Assembly (NCBI GenBank): GCA_963793625.1
Contig: CAWCAT010000004.1
Location: 248,001 to 312,000 of the forward strand
Reading direction: 5' to 3'
Source of the DNA: G963668605 sp963793625
Lineage (GTDB): Bacteria > Acidobacteriota > Terriglobia > Bryobacterales > Bryobacteraceae
DNA: 64,000 nt
Made by a program: the position numbers and the translations under genes. The notes below the pieces were generated by a model that worked only from the letters and a program-made list of their open reading frames with translations, did no database searches and had not been told where the DNA came from. Shown here one piece after another: positions 46,001-53,326 of this stretch; positions within the stretch are counted from its first letter, which is position 1, and each line of letters begins with the position of its first letter.

Positions 46001-46251
46001 GCCCGCTCCATTTGTGCACGCACCGGAGGGTTATTTTCGAAGCGCTGCACCAATCTCCGTTTTATCTCTGTCGCGGCTTTTTCAGTGAATGTGAAAGCGA
46101 GCACGCTTTCGGCCGCCATGCCCTGCTGCTCCACGAGCCATGCAAAACGCTCTACCAGTACGCGCGTCTTGCCGGAACCTGGCCCGGCCACCACACAGAC
46201 ATCCTGATTGATGCGTGTTACCGCATTATTCTGCTCGGCGGTCAGTTTCAT
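43021..46251 (-). CDS. AddA-like UvrD/RecB-type helicase-nuclease
   Basis: 1076 residues. Superfamily 1A helicase motifs: LTAEQNNAVTRI with Walker A GPGSGKTRVLVERF, LMDELQDTNPLQW (motif II), FAVGDINQSIYSFRHAEP (III), SIHAAKGLEFPVVFLDSMQ and FVAMTRAEQHLVLSFA (V and VI). The C-terminal domain (about 850-1076) is a PD-(D/E)XK nuclease with LIIVDYKTDRFQ. It also has four cysteines placed for a 4Fe-4S cluster (CPRRYFLG, then CRKCPFYDGLC). It would resect double-strand breaks with its AddB-like partner, whose stop overlaps this ATG by four bases. AddA proteins generally lack such a cluster, so this one is closer to the RecB/UvrD-fusion helicases; see findings. Confidence 0.9.
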   Translation of the reverse strand: MKLTAEQNNAVTRINQDVCVVAGPGSGKTRVLVERFAWLVEQQGMAAESVLAFTFTEKAATEIKRRLVQRFENNPPVRAQMERAWVSTMHGFCARFLRENAISAEVDPQFTVLDELQASDELSAAIEQALNELVDRDLPAFRELLNALSAYDLPGCLANVYEAMRIGSSDAQLEPELLSFADFAAEAEEIFCDPLIGWNESQKEAMANLQPWWNAVRALRDVPLCSAHFEVLGTLKCNLAKLKNKSEVRVGLKVLRDERIPVLRSSLAFEYFKPQRQALWQLLLRVDEIYSESKRSRGALDFADLERSTIQLLAGNQQVRESTQRLFDAILMDELQDTNPLQWTLVQLLRTPGSFFAVGDINQSIYSFRHAEPQVFCGYRDELEEQGETIDRLRENHRTRGAILSAVTAVVGSTAGIEPLDFQPARQFDDKPEPSVEVIVVSGEKGEDLAAKEASWIAQRIRELEGRLIIQDSKDEEKRRPLRFSDIAVLVRKSGPMGKIEEAFRNFGIPCVVGRGSSFYEAQEVTDLVRFLRVLENPLDEISLAAVLRSPLCGVTDETLLRMKQVADLAGALAQISAMSLDPQEALKLERLRDQLQQLRPLIGYVSPDRLVARAMDDSDYEGGLDARGCSNVEKFLSLVRDLWTNEPGPLGELLDDLQARRGARSEGEAPPDDTTNAVRMMSIHAAKGLEFPVVFLDSMQSGVRQGQPDLCYSNEFGLGARWRVPGAIDSVPDAIHEENAQAASDREKKEADRLLFVAMTRAEQHLVLSFAKNKTTPCNWPKLVSDAFRFDPKDVDTQPAIITPEGCDFSIRLWRTNQIATNQFDSRITDEEDSTTLLAQPGRAGQYDSTASVTALVRFRECPRRYFLGNYLGWQTATPLRVDFEDEPEYEVHDEMDAAELGQAVHAWLAGVRDGTPDASVIELASRFEKSELGKRAARAERSGRESAFIFALDELVLRGQIDLWFEEGGELIIVDYKTDRFQEQTRAQKLETYGMQLRFYAAALSRQLGRKVNKICLYLLRDNTAEFIEVGSEDLLGTLIQDFRASQESLEFPMREGEHCRKCPFYDGLCEVGS

Positions 46252-48953
46252 TCGTCAACTCCCGCCTCGGCTTCCAGTTCAACCGCGATGCGCGTGCGGC
46301 AGACATCGAAGAAATCGCAATAACCACAAGTCCGCTCTTCCGGAGTCGCTTCGATACGCCCGGCACGGATCCCATCGACAGCGCTCAACACCGCTGCAGC
46401 TGAGGCTTCCAGTCTTTCATCCAGTTCCTCCTGAACGGAGTCTTCGCCGCCCTTCCAATCCGGAAGATCTACGTACCACCCATCTATCGCAGGCTTTTTG
46501 AGAGCCTTGAGCCCCCAGTAAAACATGCCAGCGGGAGTGAGGCCGAGTTCCCGTGCCAGCGCCAGCAGATAAATGCTTGACTGCACGTTCTTGCCGTCCT
46601 TGTGTCCCTGTATGATCGTGTCAACGCCGCTGCTGCCGCTGTACTTGTAGTCCAACACCACGAGACCGCCCTTGGGGCTCACCTCGAATCGATCCACCCG
46701 GCCTGTGATTCTCACGTCCTCCCGCAATTGCAAATCCACCTTGCGTTCCAGGTGCAGTTCCCACCCGTCCAGCATGTGTGGATCAGCGGCAAAGCGCGTC
46801 AGCACACGCTGCATCAGCAGTCTTTCCGCCTCACTGCGAAAGCCCACTGGAACGCGCTGCTCTTCGATTGCGGCATCAAACAACTCGTCCAGCAATTCCG
46901 CTATGTCGCCCTTTTCGATGTGCCAGCTCTTAATAGTCGAGTGGACGATCGTGCCTTTCAGCAGTGCATCCAGCCGGTCGTCAGGCGACGCTGGCGCCGA
47001 CTGCAAGCGCAGGGTTTCGTTCGCAAAAAACTGGTACGGACAATGCAGGAATTTTTCAATTGTTGTTGGTGAGAATCTCTGGTGCTTCGCAATCACCGCA
47101 TCCAAAGCTTGCTGTTCGCGGAGCGCAGGACGCGCCGGAAGGGGCACTCGCTCCCAATGCCACATCGGCCGTACTGGCCGCACCTGCAGCGGCGTCTGCT
47201 TACGGTCCGCCAGGAAGAACGATGGCAGGTTCTCGTCGCCCTTCGAATTGAATCTGGGATAGCTCAGAACTTGCAGGACGGTGGCGCGGCTCACCGCAAC
47301 ATCGAAGAAATAACTTTCCTCATCCTGCTGATCCTTGCTGGTGCGCAGGCGCATGCCATCCTGATTCAAACTGACCCGCGCAAAATCCGGGAGGAGCGGA
47401 TTCTGCGAATGATATTTCGGAAACTGCTTTTCGAGCAGCGCGCACACGAACACAACAGGAAGCTCCCACTGGCGTGCTTCCAGTACATCCATTACGTGCA
47501 CGACATCGCGACGATGATCAGGAACGCGTAAGCTGCCCTGCCTGACTACTGCCTTCGCAGTCTGCCAGAAGTCCGCAAGCGAGATGGTGCGGTCTTCGGC
47601 AAAAGACTCCGCCGCTTCGCGCATTGCCGCTTCGAATTGGCGTACGGCCCAGGCTTGCGAACGCCAGGCTTCCATTGCGAGCGGAGTGATTGACCCTCGT
47701 ATCCCGGGGGGCACGAACAGCGCGCTGAGGGAAGCAACTCGGGTCGCCCACTCGGCAGGCTTAAGCGTTTGTCCACGCCATGGCTCTAACGATTCCAGTT
47801 GCCGAATCGTCTCCAGCAGCAAAGGATTCTCTGTGAGTTTGCGCAGCCGGCCCAGCCCCTCTGCAGGCAGTTGTTCTCGCACTTCAAAATCAAGCCGATC
47901 GCACTCTGGGCCATGGCCGAAGCCGGCGCGCAATACCGCCATTGCCTGGTCTAGCGGCCAGCCGCCGAGCAGGCCATCCACGATGCCGCCAAGGAAGCGA
48001 ACCGTGGGGTGGGTTTCAAGCGGCTCGGGAAAATAAAAACGCGACGGAATTCCAAAGCGATCAAATGTGCTACGCAGCACCGGCACAAACGGAACTTCAC
48101 TGCGAACAACAACACCCATCTCACGAAACGAGCGCCCTTCGGCGTGCAGCGTCAGGATGCGCCGAGCGATCTCTTCCGCTTCCTGAGTGGCCGTCCGCGC
48201 GACGAAAAGAACTTCTTCGGGTTGCGCCCGCATTCGCGGCAGGGACCGTTCGCTGAAACCCATGGCCTGCAGCCGTTCGCGCGTAGTTGCAGCCCCGGAA
48301 CTCGACGGCAGTGTGATCGTCAGATCCGCACGCGTGCACAGTGTCTCGATCAGCGCCAGTTCGAGATCGGAAAATGACGTGAAGCCGTCCATCAGGATGC
48401 GCTCGACGCCGGGCACCCCATGCTCGCGGACGCGTTTTGTCGCAGCACGCAGTCTCGCAGCGCGCGTGGCGAGCTTGCGCTGCCCGAGTCCGTGCTCCAC
48501 ACCGGCCATCACCTTTTTTATTGCGGCTCCGTAGGGTGCTTCGAGTCCATGCTTGCGCATGAGTTCGCCAACGAGTTCGGAATCGCAACCCGCCAACGCG
48601 AATTCGTTGATCAGGCTTGTGATGGCCTCGCGGAACCCTGCGAATTGTTGCGCCTTGCCGAATTCGGTAAATGTTTCGCGGTCGAGTTCGGCTTCTACGA
48701 GCAATTGCAGGACCGCAGGCGTGACCTGTTCCGGCTGGGGTGCAATCCCTTCAACAAACTTCGAAAGCGTCTGGATGGCGCCAGGATCGAAGACCAGACC
48801 CTCGCGCGCCAGGCGGTTGCGCAGATGCTCCGCCATGGTCGCAGTTGGCGTCAGCAGACGCAGATTTGTGTTTCCCGCGGATAGTGAGGAGCGCGCCTGA
48901 TCCAAAACATGATGCGTCTTGCCTGATCCAGGCGGTCCACCGACGAGGAGCAT
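46248..48953 (-). CDS. AddB-like PD-(D/E)XK nuclease/helicase-like protein
   Basis: 901 residues from ATG 48953 (MLLVGGPPGSGKTHHVLDQA, Walker A). The middle is an inactive-looking helicase body with GVPGVERILMDGFTSFSDLE and MGVVVRSEVPFVPVLRSTFD. The C-terminal nuclease domain (about 660-900) has CPYQFFANETLRL, GRVDRFEVSPKGGLVVLDYK and CGYCDFFDVC, i.e. catalytic Asp/Lys residues framed by Fe-S cysteines as in AddB/RexB. It acts with the neighbouring helicase in DNA end processing. An open frame upstream of 48953 is not homologous and was dropped. It follows the AMMECR1 frame by 17 bases on the same strand. Confidence 0.85.
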   Translation of the reverse strand: MLLVGGPPGSGKTHHVLDQARSSLSAGNTNLRLLTPTATMAEHLRNRLAREGLVFDPGAIQTLSKFVEGIAPQPEQVTPAVLQLLVEAELDRETFTEFGKAQQFAGFREAITSLINEFALAGCDSELVGELMRKHGLEAPYGAAIKKVMAGVEHGLGQRKLATRAARLRAATKRVREHGVPGVERILMDGFTSFSDLELALIETLCTRADLTITLPSSSGAATTRERLQAMGFSERSLPRMRAQPEEVLFVARTATQEAEEIARRILTLHAEGRSFREMGVVVRSEVPFVPVLRSTFDRFGIPSRFYFPEPLETHPTVRFLGGIVDGLLGGWPLDQAMAVLRAGFGHGPECDRLDFEVREQLPAEGLGRLRKLTENPLLLETIRQLESLEPWRGQTLKPAEWATRVASLSALFVPPGIRGSITPLAMEAWRSQAWAVRQFEAAMREAAESFAEDRTISLADFWQTAKAVVRQGSLRVPDHRRDVVHVMDVLEARQWELPVVFVCALLEKQFPKYHSQNPLLPDFARVSLNQDGMRLRTSKDQQDEESYFFDVAVSRATVLQVLSYPRFNSKGDENLPSFFLADRKQTPLQVRPVRPMWHWERVPLPARPALREQQALDAVIAKHQRFSPTTIEKFLHCPYQFFANETLRLQSAPASPDDRLDALLKGTIVHSTIKSWHIEKGDIAELLDELFDAAIEEQRVPVGFRSEAERLLMQRVLTRFAADPHMLDGWELHLERKVDLQLREDVRITGRVDRFEVSPKGGLVVLDYKYSGSSGVDTIIQGHKDGKNVQSSIYLLALARELGLTPAGMFYWGLKALKKPAIDGWYVDLPDWKGGEDSVQEELDERLEASAAAVLSAVDGIRAGRIEATPEERTCGYCDFFDVCRTRIAVELEAEAGVDE

Positions 48954-48970
48954 GATGCCCCAAGTATACG

Positions 48971-49654
48971 CTAGCGGACTTGCTGCGCCCGAAATACAAA
49001 CAGCTCGGTTTCGGGGTCGTCGTAGACCGTCTCGGAAACGCCCGCTTTGTGAGCCAGTGCTGTGAAGAATTGCGGCGCATCCCAATGCATTTCAGCCGCT
49101 ACTTGAGGCAGAAAGAGTCCTCGATGCGATCCGGATTTCAGTAACACGCCATGTTCGTTTAACACGAACGCACTCCGATCCGGAATCCGCTTGATCGGCG
49201 TAAGAATGGAGATTTCCACCTCAGGCTGGGGATCGCGTGGAGACAACGGTTCGAAGCGGGCATCGTCGAGAGCGGCGGAGAGCGCCAACCTGGGCACCAG
49301 ACGTGAAAGTGGTTCGCGTCCGCTAAGGTCTCCGATGCACCCGCGCAGTTCTCCATTCACATAGATCGTGACGAACGCACCGAGGTGGCTCGCCAGCATG
49401 GGGTGTTCTCCTTGCGGCGGCACGGTTCGGCGCTGTTTCTGCTCTCGCCAGATACGCAACGATTCCTGCACGCTCTGCAGCAGCAAGCGCTCGCCGTGCA
49501 CGTCCAGTTCGAACGAAGAGTGCGGATAGAACCCTAACGCACCATAACTGACCGAGTGGCGGAAATCTCCCGTCAATTCACCGGACGTCTGGTAATCCAG
49601 TTTCTGCTGGTAGATGTCTTCATCCAAGTGATCGAAGATCCGTTGGAGAAGCAA
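48971..49654 (-). CDS. AmmeMemoRadiSam system protein A (AMMECR1 domain), C-terminal part of a MEMO-AMMECR1 gene
   Basis: 227 codons counted from TTG 49654. Residues 1-50 (DYQTSGELTGDFRHSVSYGA) are the natural C-terminal end of a MEMO1 domain, and the AMMECR1 domain follows with its hallmark LRGCIGDLSGREPL and ASHLGAFVTIYVNGE. So this frame cannot be a separate gene start. One extra G at about 49668 separates it from the MEMO part; removing it reads GFDNLRTDPILLLQRIFDHL without a break. The whole gene would encode 473 residues (48971-50393). AMMECR1 and MEMO1 proteins usually occur with a radical SAM enzyme; none lies in this window. Biochemical function is not established. Confidence 0.85.
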   Translation of the reverse strand: MLLQRIFDHLDEDIYQQKLDYQTSGELTGDFRHSVSYGALGFYPHSSFELDVHGERLLLQSVQESLRIWREQKQRRTVPPQGEHPMLASHLGAFVTIYVNGELRGCIGDLSGREPLSRLVPRLALSAALDDARFEPLSPRDPQPEVEISILTPIKRIPDRSAFVLNEHGVLLKSGSHRGLFLPQVAAEMHWDAPQFFTALAHKAGVSETVYDDPETELFVFRAQQVR

Positions 49655-49661
49655 AATTGGA

Positions 49662-50393
49662 TCAGTCCCGCAGGTTGTCGAACCCGGTCTCGTTGATCAC
49701 AGCCCGAAATAGGTTTACGTCGAGACTTCCGGCGCCTTCAATAACGCGTCCATCCAGGGTGGCCAACTTGTCTGCGGTTTCCTCATTTACTGCAAACGGC
49801 TTAAATCCGAAGTCGCCGCCGAAGTGGGTCAGGTCGCTGCTCGCCAGAATGACGGTGCTCCCGTCCAGCAACCTGCTCAGAATATGCGCGGCTCCGGAGC
49901 GGTCCGCCTCCTGGGGTCGGTTCACATAGATGGGCACGACCCTGGCATCGGGAACCGCATACTTCAGGAATGGAAACTGAAGCTCGACGGAGTGATCCGA
50001 TGCCACGCCCGCCGGGACAAGTCTGATTGAGCTGTCGGCTGAGATCTGCTCGACAGTTTCGCGATCCACCTCAACATTCCCAAGCGGTGTCTCAAATCCG
50101 GCTACATCCGGCACGACGATCCCGTGCGGAGCGCCCGCATGGGAGAACCCAAGCAGAACCACGCGTCTAGGTTTCTGAACGGCGACCTGGCGGTATGCCG
50201 CGGCTGCGACAACACCCGAATACATGATTCCCGCGTGCGGAACGACGAACGCCAGGGCCGCCGGCGGCAGCCACGGACCCGTGCGGCTGGCCGACGCTTC
50301 AAAGCATGCTGTGAGGCTTCTACTTAGTTCCTCGGGTTCGCCGGGATACCATGTTCCGGCGTAGCGCGAACTTTGCGTCACGTGGACAGCCAT
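49662..50393 (-). CDS. AmmeMemoRadiSam system protein B (MEMO1 domain), N-terminal part of the same gene
   Basis: 243 codons before an apparent frameshift stop. SSRYAGTWYPGEPEELSRSL, ALAFVVPHAGIMYSGVVAAA, RRVVLLGFSHAGAPHGIVVP, ASDHSVELQFPFLKYAVPDA and ILASSDLTHFGGDFGFKP are the MEMO1 signatures; the three histidines (in PHAG, SDHS and LTHF) form the metal site related to extradiol dioxygenases. The C terminus ends abruptly at FDNLRD and is completed by the adjoining AMMECR1 frame once a single base is removed. It starts 9 bases after the small unknown gene on the same strand. Confidence 0.87.
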   Translation of the reverse strand: MAVHVTQSSRYAGTWYPGEPEELSRSLTACFEASASRTGPWLPPAALAFVVPHAGIMYSGVVAAAAYRQVAVQKPRRVVLLGFSHAGAPHGIVVPDVAGFETPLGNVEVDRETVEQISADSSIRLVPAGVASDHSVELQFPFLKYAVPDARVVPIYVNRPQEADRSGAAHILSRLLDGSTVILASSDLTHFGGDFGFKPFAVNEETADKLATLDGRVIEGAGSLDVNLFRAVINETGFDNLRD

Positions 50394-50402
50394 AAACAGG
50401 CC

Positions 50403-50804
50403 TCAATGAATTTGCGGATTCGATACGTCCTGCCAGACGAGCCACGGCACGTCATCACGGAGCCCGCTGTTCGCCTGTATATTCTCCATCATGCCGCGCA
50501 CGCTGAAATTGTAGGCGTTGACTCCGCTGCTTTCCAGTAAGTCACGGACCTGCTCGAGGTCATTGCGGTAAGCGGGAAACTCGACCAGCGTAGCAGCGCT
50601 CGACTCACGCTTACCGTCGCTGTTGAGCCCCACCAGCACCGCCTGATGATAGATCTGTGGGTTAATGGGAAATGGCACCCTCGCCAGCGCCTCCAGAAGA
50701 TCTTCCAGCATCCGCGGCTCCACGATAATCCTCACGGAAACGAGTTCGCCCGCTGCACCGCGCAGAACTGCTTCACCCGAATGGTTTTCGGACCTTGCGC
50801 TCAT
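50403..50804 (-). CDS. Small protein of unknown function next to MEMO-AMMECR1
   Basis: 133 residues from ATG 50804 (AGGAG seven bases ahead; a GTG two codons upstream is possible). The betaalpha pattern SVRIIVEPRMLEDLLEALAR, NPQIYHQAVLVGL, ATLVEFPAYRNDLEQVRDLL, GVNAYNFSVRGMMENIQ looks like one or two ACT/ferredoxin-like modules, i.e. a small ligand-binding or assembly protein. I do not recognise a family. It is 9 bases upstream of the MEMO frame and likely co-transcribed with it. Confidence 0.6.
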   Translation of the reverse strand: MSARSENHSGEAVLRGAAGELVSVRIIVEPRMLEDLLEALARVPFPINPQIYHQAVLVGLNSDGKRESSAATLVEFPAYRNDLEQVRDLLESSGVNAYNFSVRGMMENIQANSGLRDDVPWLVWQDVSNPQIH

Positions 50805-50854
50805 AGTCACACTCCTGTTTCAGAAATGGGTTCAGCGCGACCGGTCCAAAAATC

Positions 50855-50883
50855 AAAAAACCCCGAGACATGGCGTCCAGGGG
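50855..50883 (-). terminator. Intrinsic terminator downstream of the sigma-factor operon
   Basis: On the minus strand CCCCTGGAC and GTCTCGGGG form an imperfect stem (50883-50861) followed directly by TTTTTT (50860-50855). It stands after the Spy-like gene and before the unknown gene at 50804, so it separates the two transcription units. Confidence 0.6.
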
Positions 50884-51026
50884 TCCAATATTTCGTTGAA
50901 GACCGAATCGCCTTTAGCACTTTTTTACGTGGTTGCAAGTAGCTCGATCCCCAAGGGACCTAAATCACTCCACGTCGTCATCAGAATAGCATCGGCCTTA
51001 CGCAAAGGCAACACTATTTTTTTTGC

Positions 51027-51413
51027 CTAGCGTACCTGTTTTGCCTGTAAATCGTTCACCATCTGGTCGAACTTTTTGCGCTGCTCTTCGTTCAGGATAC
51101 GCACGATGCGGTCCTTTCCGTTTGCGCGGACTTCATCCATTTGAGACTGCAATGTCTGCCAGTAAGTCATGAAGTCGTCGAGCACTGTTTCCATTTGCTT
51201 GGTTTGTTCCGGAGTCAGGCTCAATTCCTTCTTAAAACGTTCCAGGATGACGTCTTTGCCGCCTTCTTTCCAGTACGGACCTGACTTGTGCATTGCACTG
51301 TGCAACCCCGCGCGCATAGCCAGCGCGCCGACTGTGGCCCCGCACAGGAAGACCAGCAGAAGCATGGTCAGCACCTTGGGATTCTGCCAGGAGACTCTGT
51401 AATCCGGCAGCAT
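51027..51413 (-). CDS. Membrane-anchored Spy/CpxP-like periplasmic protein
   Basis: 128 residues. A single N-terminal transmembrane helix (VLTMLLLVFLCGATVGALAM) anchors a helical periplasmic domain with FKKELSLTPEQTKQMETVLD and IVRILNEEQRKKFDQMV. These are the LTxxQ-type repeats of the Spy/CpxP/CnrX family of envelope-stress chaperones and metal sensors. It follows the anti-sigma gene with one base between, so together with the ECF sigma factor it appears to form an envelope-stress module in which it may sense misfolded proteins or metal ions. Function is inferred from repeats and context. Confidence 0.78.
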   Translation of the reverse strand: MLPDYRVSWQNPKVLTMLLLVFLCGATVGALAMRAGLHSAMHKSGPYWKEGGKDVILERFKKELSLTPEQTKQMETVLDDFMTYWQTLQSQMDEVRANGKDRIVRILNEEQRKKFDQMVNDLQAKQVR

Positions 51414-51414
51414 G

Positions 51415-51876
51415 CTAATCCTTGTACGTCGCCAGGTTTACTAGAATCACGTCGCGGTCGCCTTCTGAGGCCGATTTTACGTCCGTGGAACCCTGGTTGG
51501 AGAGAATCACCTCCGGGCCCGCGTTCGCCAACTCAGCGTTTTCGCTCGAATACATGTAGCTTCCGAGCACGACAACCAGGGTCAAGGATGCGTACACAAG
51601 CCGTTTCCCAAATACGGGGTCGAGCAAAAGGCTCCATATAGAGGGGCGCTTCTCAGCATCGATTTTGTTCATCACACGTGCATAGAATCCAGGCCCGGGC
51701 TCCTGCTCGGTTCTCAACCGAAGCACGTCGAACAACTGCGACGTCTCTTCCATGCGCGTCACCATTTCACGGCACTGGCCGCAGTCAGAAAGATGCGCGT
51801 GGAAGTCATGGAGGCGGCCCGACATTCCTTTGCTGCGAAGATGTTCTTCGAGGTACTCCCGGACGATCTCATGCAT
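51415..51876 (-). CDS. Zinc-finger anti-sigma factor
   Basis: 153 residues from ATG 51876 (AGGGAAG before it; an earlier TTG is possible). The N-terminal part has HDFHAHLSDCGQC, the H-x3-C-x2-C motif of zinc-binding anti-sigma domains. One transmembrane helix follows in the middle (LVYASLTLVVVLGSYMY), and the rest is a short periplasmic tail (DRDVILVNLATYKD). It would hold the upstream-encoded ECF sigma factor at the inner membrane until a signal arrives. It lies about 90 bases after the sigma gene and just before the Spy-like gene. Confidence 0.85.
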   Translation of the reverse strand: MHEIVREYLEEHLRSKGMSGRLHDFHAHLSDCGQCREMVTRMEETSQLFDVLRLRTEQEPGPGFYARVMNKIDAEKRPSIWSLLLDPVFGKRLVYASLTLVVVLGSYMYSSENAELANAGPEVILSNQGSTDVKSASEGDRDVILVNLATYKD

Positions 51877-51967
51877 AACTTCTTCCCTCAAAAACTCCAG
51901 CGTGTAACTACTTTCACCGTTGCGGATCTAATGCCCACATTCGGCGACTTGCAACTTTTCCGGCCAG

Positions 51968-52636
51968 CTACGAAACGGCACTACCACTGGAACGCGTCAA
52001 TCGCTGGGCTGCTTTAACCAGCTTTTGGCGCGCACGGAAAAGCTTCACTTTAATCGTGTTCTCGTTCAATCCGGTCATCTCCGCCAGTTCCTCAACGGAA
52101 TGACCTTCCACTTCCTTCAGCAGAATCAGATTCCGATCTTCATCGGAGATCTTGGTAAGCAGTTTCGCAACGTAGTCCCGGCGCGCCAGATCCGTATCGA
52201 CAGGGTCGTGCGGGTCGGTGGCGGCATCGCTGTTCTCCATGCGCAAGGAATCGTCTTCTGAAAAATCACTCTCATAGACGAGCTTGCGTACGCGTTTCTT
52301 CCGCAGGTAGTCGTAGCACTCATTAACCGTGATCTTGTAAATCCAGGTCAGCAGAGAGCTTCGGAAATCAAAATTCCCGATAGAGAAGTAAATCTTCGCA
52401 AAGACCTGTTGTGCAATATCTTCCGCGTCATTCCGGTTTCTGAGGATGCCAAAGATGATCGAAAACACCTTGGCCTGGTAACGTTCCACGATCTCGCGGA
52501 ACGCCATTTCGTCCTTCGCCTGGATGCGGCGGACGAGATCGGCTTCCTCAGTCTTGCGGTAATCCACTCTGGTCCTGGTCGTTCCCGTGGCAACGCCCGC
52601 GGCAGGAAATGGAAGCACTCCGCTATATCCGCTCAT
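51968..52636 (-). CDS. ECF RNA polymerase sigma factor
   Basis: 222 residues from ATG 52636 (a TTG nine codons upstream is open). Sigma region 2 is EIVERYQAKVFSIIFGILRN with DAEDIAQQVFAKIY and LTWIYKITVNECYDYLRKK; region 4 is LLKEVEGHSVEELAEMTGLN with TIKVKLFRARQKLVKAAQ. There are no regions 1 or 3, so it is of the extracytoplasmic-function type. It heads an operon with an anti-sigma factor and a Spy/CpxP-like protein, which suggests an envelope-stress response. About 40 acidic residues between the regions (FSEDDSLRMENSDAA) are a normal linker. Confidence 0.92.
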   Translation of the reverse strand: MSGYSGVLPFPAAGVATGTTRTRVDYRKTEEADLVRRIQAKDEMAFREIVERYQAKVFSIIFGILRNRNDAEDIAQQVFAKIYFSIGNFDFRSSLLTWIYKITVNECYDYLRKKRVRKLVYESDFSEDDSLRMENSDAATDPHDPVDTDLARRDYVAKLLTKISDEDRNLILLKEVEGHSVEELAEMTGLNENTIKVKLFRARQKLVKAAQRLTRSSGSAVS

Positions 52637-52782
52637 GACTAGTCCGACGCAGTCGCAACTCAAACGGTTACAGCGGCTTTAGCGGGCTTTCACTCGGCTC
52701 CGCACAAATGCTCCCGCCACCGGGGTTTTGCCTACAATATCAGATTCCCGCAACCTCACGCACGGCGCAGCATCATCTATAC

Positions 52783-52811
52783 TTGGATAGAACATTGATA
52801 CACGCTAAAAT
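52783..52811 (+). promoter_or_regulatory. Promoter of the A-type Fe-S carrier gene
   Basis: TTGGAT at 52783-52788, 17 bases, then TAAAAT at 52806-52811. The leader to ATG 52850 is about 32 bases and includes the strong Shine-Dalgarno GAGAGGGGGAG. Confidence 0.65.
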
Positions 52812-52849
52812 AGAAGTGTCAAGTTAATCTGAGAGGGGGAGAAAGCTTA

Positions 52850-53173
52850 ATGATTCAGCTTACAGAACGTGCCGTCGGCAAGGTGAGAGAGATTCTGGAC
52901 TCTCAAGAACCGAAGCCGGCCGGACTCCGCATTGCCGTAGTTGGTGGCGGATGTTCCGGATTCAGCTACTCGATGGCTTTTGAGAACAGTCCGGGGATGC
53001 TGGACAAAACGTACAACTTCAGCGACCTGAACGTCTTTGTGGACCAGGCAAGTCTGCTCTATCTGGACGGGGCGGAAGTGGACTATGTGGAGACGCTGGA
53101 AGGCTCCGGGTTCAAGTTCAGCAACCCGAATGTGAAGTTGACCTGCGGTTGCGGAAGTTCGTTCAACGCCTAA
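52850..53173 (+). CDS. A-type iron-sulfur cluster carrier (HesB/IscA/ErpA family)
   Basis: 107 residues. MIQLTERAVGKVREIL opens the domain; the three conserved cysteines appear in VVGGGCSGFSY and LTCGCGSSF, the standard Cys-x(~65)-Cys-Gly-Cys pattern that binds an Fe-S cluster or iron. It hands clusters to client proteins such as the many Fe-S and maturation-dependent enzymes of the cell. It stands alone with its own promoter and terminator. Confidence 0.93.
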   Translation: MIQLTERAVGKVREILDSQEPKPAGLRIAVVGGGCSGFSYSMAFENSPGMLDKTYNFSDLNVFVDQASLLYLDGAEVDYVETLEGSGFKFSNPNVKLTCGCGSSFNA

Positions 53174-53197
53174 ACCAGTTACACGGTAATCAACGAA

Positions 53198-53227
53198 GGG
53201 CCTGCACGCGAGTGCAGGCCCTTTTTC
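53198..53227 (+). terminator. Intrinsic terminator of the Fe-S carrier gene
   Basis: GGGCCTGCAC (53198-53207) and GTGCAGGCCC (53212-53221) form a perfect 10-bp stem with a four-base GCGA loop, followed by TTTTTC. Confidence 0.92.
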
Positions 53228-53256
53228 TGTTTGGTGTAGCTGTATGCAGTAGTGCC

Positions 53257-53295
53257 TAAAAACACGAAACCCGGCTACCCTTTCGGGCAACCGGG
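53257..53295 (-). terminator. Intrinsic terminator of the second PEP-CTERM gene
   Basis: On the minus strand CCCGGTTGCCC, loop GAAA, GGGTAGCCGGG (53295-53270) make an 11-bp stem with one mismatch, followed by TTTCGTGTTTTT. It lies about 30 bases after the gene's stop. Confidence 0.85.
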
Positions 53296-53326
53296 ATCGG
53301 AGAGAAACAACATTCTCTTATTAGAA

